Assembly: GCA_001599975.1 (NCBI GenBank)
Contig: BCIO01000007.1
Coordinates: 4,595 to 68,594, forward strand
DNA: 64,000 bases
Reading direction: 5' to 3'
From: Cystobasidiopsis lactophilus
Lineage: Eukaryota; Basidiomycota; Agaricostilbomycetes; Agaricostilbales; Chionosphaeraceae
The notes under the pieces are model-generated. The model was not told the origin of the DNA. It saw only the letters and a program-made list of their open reading frames with translations, and did not search any database. A program made the translations under genes and the position numbers. Each line of letters opens with the position of its first letter. Position 1 is the stretch's first letter. Of this stretch, positions 23,007 to 31,944 are shown one piece after another.

Positions 23007-23666
23007 TGATAGACACGTTGAGCCGTCTTTTCCGCTTTCCACGGACAATCTTCCAGGGCAGCCTGGACTTCCACTCGTTTGAACCCTTCTAGCGATTGCA
23101 ATCCATCGCGGACTTTGTCCTAGCAGCTCATTCAGCTAGTCTCGCTATCACATTGACACCTGGATTTGGACGTACATGCAATGCGTGAGCTCGACCAGAA
23201 GTGCGCCATTTTTGCCACCGAGGCGTCTTCAAACTTGGCCGGCTCTCAAGAGACTCAAGTTCTTCCCCTGCAAACCTTATTATCTAGCTCTTTATCGCAT
23301 AGCTGGTCGTTTTAGCTACTCACAACAGCAGTGTAGGATACCTGTTAACAGATGGCATGCGTCACCGCGTCAGCTGCAAACTCTTCAAGTTTGATTCTGC
23401 CGACCTCCGAGTCTTCCAACCGATCCTGCCTGGCCCGCTGCCCATCGTCCTCTTGCCTGCCCTATTCCATCCCTTCCTCGATCTTTTGTTTTATACCGCA
23501 AGTGCTAAAGAAGCCGTGCTGCGCTTGGAAAGCTCCCCTTGTCCGCATGAAACCCGTCTCGCTCTGCTGCTGTACGACGCGTTCGCAAGGACTTCTGTCC
23601 GCTCTTGGCTGTTGCCACCTCTGAGTTGCTCTAAAGCTGCCATCTTTTCGGTCGAATTCGTCAGCC
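23007..23666. other. Upstream region of the two-repeat orphan
   Basis: A 140-codon plus-strand frame at 23357-23779 overlaps the start of the next gene in another frame. It is hydrophobic and could be an unrecognised 5' exon, but nothing supports it. Confidence 0.4.
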
Positions 23667-25489
23667 ATGCAAAGAGAGGGCATCCCCGAGCTTCGCGTCC
23701 CAGGCCGTGCAGAAAAGCCAACGACAGGACATCTCGCAATTTCGATTCGCTCCCACGACAATATCACGCTGGTGATTAATGCGACGCAGGCGCCTGGAAG
23801 TCCAGATCCTAGCCTTGACGACATCAATCAATTGGCGGCGTTCGCTTCCGTTGCCTCGGCCTATCATTCTTCTCACTTCGGCTTCGTGTTCAATTACCAA
23901 GAATATCTCGTCGAATGGCAAAGTTCGTACTGGGTCGTTCCGTTCAAGACTTCGGTCGAATTCACTTTTCCTCCCTTCGCCTCCCGTTTCAGCAACAACT
24001 TTCAATGCTCTCGGGTTGCGCTTGACTTCGCGCAGCTGAAGCTCCCCAGTGCCGCTTTTTCCCTTGAAAGAGCAGGCCCGGCGGCATACGACTTCTGGCT
24101 TCGTGATGATGGCTCTTTCACGATCGCTGCTGCCAATCTTCTCGGATCGATGCCTGTGGCCAGCTACGTTTTCAGGTCCGTCACGGCATTGGCCAAGTCC
24201 GGCGGCGAAGAGTTTCTTGCTATTGCGATTGCCTTCAACTACCTCAAAAGTAACTCCATTGCTGTATTCGAGAGTTCGTTCCATTTCCACCTTCTCCTGC
24301 AGCGCATACAGCACGCCAGTCAAGTCTTCGCATTTCTGGACGCACATAAGATAGCGTGTCATTGCGCCCCTTCCCGGTTCGTGGAGCTGCTGATCACCAA
24401 TGGAGCCGACCCGTCGATTGTTCGGCAACTTTCGCCTAAGCAACATGCAAACGAACCTACTGACAAGCGCCTGGTCTTCTTGAAATCTCCCTTGGAGTTC
24501 TGCATCGTCACTTCTGCTGGCGATCGCCTGCTGACTCTTGACCTCGCTGCCTGCCAGGCGGTCGCGCAGTGCCAGCTCGCATTCCCGGAGTTAGGACACT
24601 GGTCATCTGTCGAAGAGTCTTTTGACCCGTCACTTTTGTATAAGGGCCGCCGAAAGGCCATAGACTTGACTCCTGCGCTCGACGCCAAGCTGGCGAAGGC
24701 GTTGGCACGTTCCACCTGGATACTGAAATGCGTGAGGTCCCTGTACTCAGCTCTGTTTTTGCCGCTGTTGATGCCTATTTTGGCTTTCAGCACGGCTTCA
24801 ATCGTCAAGGAGTGGTCCTCCAAGCCACCTTCGGCAAGTATCAGTGTCGCATCATTGTGCCCCAAAATCTACTCTACAAAACTTTCGGGGATTCGGTACA
24901 ACTGGCCTCGGACGAGTTCCTTCATTTGATCTTGGGCCCGTTTCTGCATGGCAAACTGTCAACTGAAACGACACCAATCTTGGCAGTCCCGGTCCAATCT
25001 GGAGAGTCCCCCGTGTGCGATGTGCAACTCCTGTTAAGTGTGGACGCTGCCCAGCTTTTCAGTTGGCTTCAGACGGCCAAAGTCGTATACTCATTTCTCG
25101 ACCGCAATCACATTGGCTCGTCGCCTTCGACCGCGGTATTGTTGAAGCCGGTCCGTCAGGGACAGTGGCTGTGGCACTCAACAACAATACCTTCTATCGT
25201 GGTCGACCACAATGGGGTCTTCTACTTCGCGTTCTCTTTCATCAAAGACGATCGCGCCCGCACCAAGAAACAGACGGTGACACCGCTAGTCGTCAGCGTA
25301 ATACGACCATACCAAGATTTCGGCGCAGGCTCAGTTTTCCTAGCGGACCTATGGAATAATTTGAATCGGTTTGAAGAGTTGAAGGACCGGTTGCCGCTAC
25401 TGGAAGCGAATGCTGTGTCTCCATTGCCCGGCGTCCGCGTTCACGAAGTCAAAGGCGCCAAACTTCATATGGCAAGCAATATGCAATGA
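23667..25489 (+). CDS. Unrecognised protein built of two diverged repeats (copy A)
   Basis: I do not recognise this protein. It is read in two overlapping frames: 23667 to about 24640-24750, and on to 25489. They are joined by an intron I could not fix, or by an indel. The two halves resemble each other. The first has FASVASAYHSSHFGFVFNY, then QHASQVFAFLDAHKI, then RLVFLKSPLEFCIVTSAG. The second has FAAVDAYFGFQHGF, then QTAKVVYSFLDRNHI, then QWLWHSTTIPSIVVDHNG, in the same order. No signal peptide, membrane helix or known motif is seen. The gene at 43952-45836 has the same arrangement. A cytosolic or nuclear globular protein of about 590 residues is the simplest reading; function unknown. Confidence 0.6.
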
Positions 25490-25760
25490 GATAATAGCTA
25501 TCACTTTGAGCTCCTGCATTAGTATCTATAGCTAGCCTTATGTGCAGAGCCAGCAAAATCCCCGCCGCAGTGGCCACCTCAATTCGCCACCTGAAATCCT
25601 ATTACGTTAAGTTTTTCCGCATGAACTGGGATTTCAAGTTAGCAACCGGTCGCACCAACATAGTGAGAAAAGAGTGGTTCGCTCAAGCCGTACCACGCAA
25701 GGCAAGTCCGTAAAGCCCCCACTCGCACTGCATCGCACGGGCCGTTCAGTTCAGCTACCT

Positions 25761-26687
25761 TCAGCAACGCAAGTGGACCCACTCCGGCACGCGTCGAGTA
25801 TCCCGCTTGTACTCTTTGTACCCTCTGCGCTTATACCAGGGCCTACGTCGTTGGTCAGCAATCAGGACTCGAGGGAGCCCAACCAAACACGCACTCGGTC
25901 AAAGGCGCGTTAGAAGGGTCAAAGTCGCGCGGCATGCCCAACCTCTTCCGAAAGTCAGGATCCATATTACATTCAGCTGGGATGGTATCAAGGCAGATCT
26001 GTGGAACATGGTCAGCGTTGAGCAAGTCGGTTCAACTTCGTGAGGGGCAAAACCCACGGCTTTGGCGCCAAAGTCGCTGACGGCCTTGCCTTCGCAAAGG
26101 TCCATAGCTATGCTTCCGTAGCGCTTGCCTCGCAGCTTCTTCAAGATGGCAAAATTACACAAGCCAATGACGCCCTCGGCCTTGTTGGCCATCGAAGTGC
26201 TGCCGCCCATCCACTTGAGCTTCTTTGGGCTGGACCAAAGAGCAGAGGTGCACTCACTCTCCCCAGGCGTCGACCCATTTGAAGGAGATGTGGCCGAGTG
26301 GGCGAAAGTCAGGGTTAGCCAGCGGTGGCAGGCCATTTTCTTCATTAAACGGCAAATCTTGAAGGTCGTTCAGCGTATCAATGTCCTCTTGCAGGTTAGG
26401 CCAGATCCAAAAGATAAACTAAGATGGCATATCGTTGAGCTATTCAAGCTTCGGCGCCTTTGACCTGAGCGCAATTGCGCAAGCTCACCATTTCTCCAGC
26501 AACGCATTGCTCGATCCACTTGGGCACATATTCCTTATTCCTAACCGAAACTTGGGCATTAGGAAATGTACTGAAAGACCACAGACTTCTTCACGAACCA
26601 GCCACAAACGATTCGCTGCCGAAGCAACTCGTCGCACTCGATTTGGGAGCGCGGGTTGAACGACCCCAAGCGGATAGGCGGCACCAT
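25761..26687 (-). CDS. GNAT-family N-acetyltransferase, tandem copy 1
   Basis: A fungal GNAT protein. Exons read MVPPIRLGSFNPRSQIECDE and LLRQRIVCGW, then NKEYVPKWIEQCVAGEM, FIFWIWPNLQEDIDTLNDLQ, PDFRPLGHISFKW, GVIGLCNFAIL, and the acetyl-CoA motif region RGKRYGSIAMDLCEGKAVSD. ICLDTIPAECNMDPDF and WYKRRGYKEYKRDTRRVPEW follow, with the stop at 25761-25763. The order (QRIVCGW, FWIWPN, GHISL/F, RGxxYG, LDTIPAE, WYKRRGY) is that of a known fungal GNAT group. The acetyl-CoA loop is R-x-x-R-Y-G where R/Q-x-x-G-x-G/A is expected, so activity may be lost. The gene and its upstream flank duplicate copy 2, about 1.5 kb away in the same orientation. Exon junctions are approximate. Confidence 0.65.
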
Positions 26688-27139
26688 AGTCTAGCAGTTG
26701 TTAGGGCTTCAAGTGGCTGCTCGAGTGCAAAAGAGCAGTCATGTGAGGGGGCATCGCATGGTCATTGCCGAGGGACCTTCATTTCACATGCTGGCTCAAT
26801 TTAGCTTGGCTTGCCGGGGGTATTGTAACAGGTTTACGAAAAGTGGGAGAGCAGCTTAGGACTGAATTCAAAGAAGCGGTGAGGTTGGGACCCGTCAGCA
26901 CAAAAACCCGCTCTGTTAGGCCTCAGCCCGGTCGTTCCTGATGCGTGCGCTGGCCGTTCAGAGGCTTGGCTGTACCGGTCATTCCCACACCTCATGACCA
27001 TGAGCCTCGCAATACGAGTGACGTGCCACAGCGGGTTGGTGGTCTTCTGAGCAGCCGAATGAGTTGCGTCGCCACCATACCATGGCGACTGAACTCACCG
27101 GAGGAGTTGCGAAAGGAGATTAGTCGGTGGCTTTCAGTC
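26688..27139. other. Spacer between the tandem GNAT genes
   Basis: The part next to copy 1 (to about 26860) resembles the upstream flank of copy 2 (to about 28330), including the shared words AAAGTGGGAGAG and GTGGCTGCT. The duplication therefore includes the promoter region. Nothing coding is seen. Confidence 0.55.
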
Positions 27140-28182
27140 TTACCCAAATACTGGCGCCAAGTTCTCTTGGTACGGCGCCGCTAGGTCAAGCCAGGTCCTT
27201 GCGCATGAACTGGGCTTCATCCTCAGCACGGCTTCGGCATTCATCGTATGCAAAAGATGCAACTCACGACGCTGGGGAGATCCATAAAGGAGCCATTTGC
27301 ACTGCTCTGCTTGTAAGCGGAGGCACCCAGAACGGCCATGCAAGGGAACTCGCTCAGGAACCGACCAAGATGAACGCCGAAGCTCTTTGTATCCCCTCCG
27401 CTTGTACCAGAGTCTGGGTGCGGCCGTCATTGTCACACAGGGAGCATTTAAGTGCAAGGGAGGCAACGCACTCGGTCAAAGGCGTTTGTGAAGGGTCAAG
27501 GTTGCTGGGCATGCCCAACTTCTGCCGAAAGACAGGGTCCACGTAGCATTCGGCTGGGAGGGTATCGAGGCAGATCTGCGTTTCGCCTTCAGCATGAAGA
27601 TGAAGAACATTGGCGGGGGTGTACTCACGGCTTTGGCGCCAAAGTCGCTGACGGCTTTAGCCTCGCAAAGGTCCATAGCCGTGCTTCCGTATCCTTTCCC
27701 TCGCATTTGCTTCAAGATGGCAAAGATGCATAGGCCAATAATGCCCTCGATCTTGCTGACGGGCGAAGCATGGTCGTTCCAGTCGCTCCACTTGAGGGAG
27801 ATGTGGCCGAGCGGGCGAAAGTCAGGATTAGCGAGCGGCGGCAGGCCCTTGTCCGGGTCGTATGGCAAGTCTTGCAGGTCGTTCAGCGCATCAATGTCTA
27901 CTTGTAAATTTGGCCAGATCCAGAAGATGTACTGGCCAGCAAGCCTGAGTCTGTTCGCGCATTCAAGTTGATTTTAGGGTCAGCGCTCACCAGTTCTCCA
28001 GCAAGGCAGTGCTCGATCCACTTGGGCACAAACTCTTTATGCCTAACAGAATAGAATCACTTGAGAAAGACACCGGACAGGCGAGTCACAAACCAGCCAC
28101 AGACAATCCGCTGGCGAAGAAGCTCGTCGCAGTCAACCTGAGAGCGCGGCTCGAACGGGGACAAGCGGATGGGAGACACCAT
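27140..28182 (-). CDS. GNAT-family N-acetyltransferase, tandem copy 2
   Basis: Same exon plan as its neighbour: MVSPIRLSPFEPRSQVDCDE and LLRQRIVCGW, then HKEFVPKWIEHCLAGEL, YIFWIWPNLQVDIDALNDLQ, FRPLGHISLKWSDWNDH, GIIGLCIFAILKQM, and RGKGYGSTAMDLCEAKAVSD. The acetyl-CoA motif is intact (R-G-K-G-Y-G). ICLDTLPAECYVDPVFRQKL and LWYKRRGYKE follow. The C-terminus after KRRGYKE differs from copy 1; the given end is the stop of that frame, while a frame continuing from the LDTLPAE exon without splicing would stop at 27354. Small-molecule or protein N-acetylation is the family role; the acceptor is unknown. Confidence 0.65.
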
Positions 28183-28401
28183 GTCCAAGTAGCTGACAGG
28201 ACTCAAAGTGGCTGCTAGAGGGCAAGAGCACAGGAAACCGACAGCACAGCATGGTTATTGCGAAGGGAACTCTGTGCTCGAGCCTCGGGCCTCGAGACTC
28301 GAGTGGCAAGATGTTTGCAAAAGTGGGAGAGGATTTCCTATTGAAAGACCAGGTAGTTTTGATCCCTGGGGTGGCGACTGCCATCCACTGCCCTATCTGT
28401 C

Positions 28402-29512
28402 ATCAAAAAGTGGACGGGGTCTTGATGTTCTTCATGTCGACTGCGATCCATCCGGTCAACGATGTAAAGGGTGATGAGATGAGGGCGATGGCTCTCTGTG
28501 ATATTGTTATGCTTCAATGTAGACCGGAACTTGAATTGGAAGAGCATGATACTTACTGGCGCCCTTGCGATAGAACAGCCGGTCGCCTTCAATTTTAACA
28601 CTGCCATCCCAAGCGCCTTCATCACTGAGGTCTTGGATTGTGAAGTACCTGTATGACCTAGTCATTCTGGCGTGTCATATGTCGAGATCAGCCTAGGGCA
28701 GGGCCTGACCTAGGGACGTTGTAAATTCCTTTGTAGAAACCCGGTGCAGGGTGGTTCAGCTGGTCAAGGAAGACAACGTGTTCCTGGATATCGCCTTGGA
28801 AGTCCAACTGTGGTATACGTGAGCGACGATTCTATCTTGTCCGGATCAAAGGCTACCTTCAAGAAAACGACAGGAACGTATGCGTTTCGCAGCAGATCGC
28901 AAGGATTGCCCTCATAGAGCAAAATGGAACCCTGGCGAATGAAGTACGGTTCTGCCATCTGATAGCAGTAGTCGTATGAGAGAAGAGGACCCTGGCGGTT
29001 GTTCACTACCAAAAAGCAAAGACGAAACGGAGCCGTGGGCCTTTTTTTCTGCCTCACCCTCGAATCTTGACAACCTCCATCCGTCGCATGAAGTTCGCCT
29101 GAAAGCATCCGAGGACAAACAGCAGAGTGCAGAACCCAGATCGAAATTTCGGAGAGTCGGCCCTCCGGTCAAACGAGGGGCGCTCTCTCCATAGCCGCTG
29201 TCGAGAGACGCAGGTCCGGTCCAAGCAGAAGATGATGAGCACCAAGAGAAAGTAAAGCCTGAGCCACTATCGATTCGCACGGCAAAACATGGGTGCACAG
29301 TGAAGTCGGGCGGCGGGAACTTTTGCCCTGCAGGCGGTGCGCTCAGCTGCACACTGGAGCCAGATTTGCCACCAGCGCTTAAAATGACACAGAAGCCACA
29401 CAAACAGCAGCGAGAGGCAAACGATCAGAGCCTCATCGACGTCCCAGCTCAACCCTCCAATTTTCGCCACCGGCCGGGCCAAAGTCAGAAACGTGTGGTT
29501 TGCGAGTATCAA
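28402..29512 (-). CDS. Unrecognised protein with an N-terminal membrane helix
   Basis: Not recognised. The N-terminal exon has a clear transmembrane stretch (DEALIVCLSLLFVWLLCHF) and a second hydrophobic segment may lie in GFCTLLFVLGCFQANFM. The soluble part is assembled from small exons: GPLLSYDYCYQMAEPYF and IRQGSILLYEGNPCDLLRNA, VPVVFLKVAFDPDKI, LDFQGDIQEHVVFLDQLNHP then GFYKGIYNV, YFTIQDLSDEGAWDGSVKIE, and RAIALISSPFTSLTGWIAVD to a stop at 28402-28404. Its even spacing of aromatic and beta-type residues suggests a beta-rich lumenal or extracellular domain. The start is uncertain: no ATG opens the first exon, and 29512 is only the upper limit of the open frame. Junctions are provisional. 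Confidence 0.5.
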
Positions 29513-29829
29513 AGAGAGAGAAGAAGGAGACTATAGTAAATGATTTGTGTATGACCATCCAAAAAAGGGAACAAAAAAGAGTAAAAAAACGAGGAGTCCA
29601 AGAAGCTAGCTTGCATTGAGGGGCAATCCACCGCTTGGAGCCTCTTGAAAGAAAGAAGAAAGTATATGGGTGTGGTATTCTAAAGGCAGACGAGAGGGGC
29701 ACTACATTTTTCTGTTTGCGTGGAGAGCCAAGAAGGAAGCCGTGGTTCTTGTATGGGACGTGAAAGACGAGAGAGAGCCGTGAAATGAATCGTTAAAAGG
29801 TGGTGGGAAAGCCGGGCGAAAGGGGTGTG

Positions 29830-31172
29830 TCAACAAATGACGCAACACCTGGTGGACTGCTTGCCCTTGGAGGAGTGGAAGTCGTCGAGCATGCCGGCTG
29901 AGGAGGAGCGCCGGCGGTGCTTCTCGTTCGAGTTGGGCTGGAGGGCGGTCGAGGGGGTCTTGCCGTGGCCGGAGCCGGAGGAGCGGACGAGCATGGCGGC
30001 GCGGGTGGCGGCCTCGAAGACGTTGTCGACGCCGTCGTTTTGGAGGGCGGAGCACTCTTTGTAGCAGCGCGCGCCGATCGAGTTGGCCACCTCCTGGCCC
30101 TGTGTGGTCACCATACAGCTCCCGATGAGTCTCTTGGTTGGAGTCTCATTAGTAAAGCAATCGAACACACCTGTGCGTTTCGAAGAATTACAGGAGATGA
30201 GACCGAGTGGAAAGTCACATTTGGGGAAAGGGGATCGACAACGCACCTGTTGAGTGGAAACGAAGCGGGTTGCTTTATCCGGGCCGTCGTACGAGTCCCT
30301 GAGGTCCTTCTTGCAGCCGACGAGGATGACGGGGATGTGGGAGCCGCAAATGTTCTGGACTTCTTCGTTCCACTTGACGGTGACGTTCTCGAGCGAGTCC
30401 GGCGTGTCTAAGGTGAAGGCGATGAGGATGACGTGGGACTTGGCGTACGACAAGGGCCGTAGTCGCTGTTTGCGTGGCGCTCAGATCGATGGGACAATGG
30501 CTGGTGGTGGGACCTGGGAAGACGAACCTCGTATTCTTCTTGGCCTCTGCATGTTCTTGCCCACGTCAGCTCCAAGTCCAATAGCTAATGTCAAAGGCAA
30601 TGTAACATGCGCTGTATCCCAGAGTGCCAATTGGACCGGTTTGCCGTCCAATCGAATCTCCGCGACGTCTGTTCATGGCCCCCTCGTTAGCTTCTTCCAG
30701 TGGTAAGCTGAATGGTTAAGGCAACAACGAACAGTTCTCGAAGATGGTAGGTTGGTAGTCCCTGTTGATCCCAGTGTAAGAACCCAGACCAACGGGCTGA
30801 GGGTGGCAAAAGGGGGACAAACCTGAGAAGTGCCACAGCCCCCTTTTAACTTGGCTGCGGTCTATAGGCAACAGGCAAGTGCAGCTCACCTTGGGAACTC
30901 TCCCATAGCAAAGACTGAGAGCAACGACGTCTTGCCGCTGTGTTTGATGTATATGAGTGATTGCCAAGTGAAGGGGAAGGACGAGGACTTGCCAAGCGCC
31001 ATCGCCGACGATGCTTTGTGATTTGGGCTTCAGTTGGCTTTGGCAGGGCTGTCCTTGTATCCTGACTCACACTAGCTTCCTCCGCGTCTGTTCACGGCCA
31101 ACGCAAATTGTATCAGAAGCGAGGAAGCAACTGATTCTAAGGGGCAAAGCTACGAACCGCAGCGGCTGGCAT
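29830..31172 (-). CDS. Rho-family small GTPase
   Basis: A membrane-bound switch for actin and cell-wall control. Spliced sequence begins MPAAATRRKLVIVGDGACGK, giving a complete P-loop GDGACGKT; the first exon has only five codons (31158-31172). It continues TSLLSVFAMGEFP, YQPTIFENC (switch I with Thr), VQLALWDTAGQEEYE (switch II with Gln), RLRPLSYAKSHVILIAFTLD, PVILVGCKKDLR (TKxD-like KKDL), KECSAL and a basic tail ending CCVIC, a prenylation box. Two introns begin with GC: 30938-30992 inside the P-loop codon for Cys, and 30547-30610 inside the DTAG motif. Only these junctions restore the invariant motifs. The sequence is closest in feel to Rho1/Rho2 proteins, but I would not assign a paralogue. 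Confidence 0.9.
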
Positions 31173-31944
31173 TGTTTAATAGTCTTGGCCTAGTGACTAG
31201 TGTTACTAGTGACTATTGAGACTATTGCCAGATAGTATTGGACCAGGCGGCCACCATCGCCGACTCACTCCAAGCCTCGCTCTCGCTAGATATCCCGGCA
31301 TTCTCTGCCACCCGGTCCATTGATACTATTATACTACGATAGTCACTACTGTGTATACATACATCCCATATACATACAAAGCCAAGACAGCCAGTTGGAT
31401 ATTGAATCCGGCTGGGCCCTGATGTCACTCCCAACTTCGGCTCTCTTCCCCAACCAACCATTGTCCTTGCTTATTGCCCTTGCTTATTGCCCCTTGCTTG
31501 CATTGTGACTGCTTGGATTGCTGCCTGTTGCTGCCCGTGATTTGAATAACCCGCGACAAACACAATGGCCAGCGAAGGAGGTCCCAAAGTGCCCAAAACA
31601 TTGTTCGTCCCCCGTACCTTATGCACTTGCCATCCAGGGGCATTCACTCACACTGGCAGTCGAACAGGCTCAACCTAGGCAACTTGCCGCCCAAGCAAAA
31701 AGGCTTTGGCGTCGCAAACTTCCCCCGGACGCCCTCCCGAGTGGTGCGTTGCCTTGCCCTCTTAGATCAGCCTGGGCCCTGGTCTGATTGCAGGCCGGAC
31801 ACCACAGGACCCTAACAACCCGCCTTGGCCAGCTTGTACGTTGCTCAAAGTAGCCCCGGGGGAGATCGCGGTTGGCCTCCCGATGCTTCTAGAACCCGAT
31901 TCTGACCCAATGCTTCCTGTGTTATTATATAGACAGAGGCTACC
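31173..31944. other. Intergenic region with a small imperfect inverted repeat
   Basis: No gene seen. It holds an imperfect inverted repeat (31207-31244 against 31314-31348) and a short tandem repeat around 31470-31500 (two copies of TTGCTTATTGCCC or nearly so). The rest must include promoters of the divergent Rho and DUF89 genes. Confidence 0.55.
31207..31348. repeat. Imperfect inverted repeat pair, about 140 bp in total
   Basis: TAGTGACTAT and ATAGTATTGGACC of the left arm recur in inverted form (GGTCCATTGATACTAT and ATAGTCACTA) in the right arm, with small indels. The spacer is about 70 bp. Could be a degraded miniature element or a cruciform-forming spacer. Confidence 0.5.

Noticed and set aside
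23661-24446. Minus-strand frame of 261 codons antisense to the two-repeat orphan copy A
   Set aside because: Arg/Glu-biased, typical antisense composition; the plus-strand frame is longer and has a related gene elsewhere in the window.
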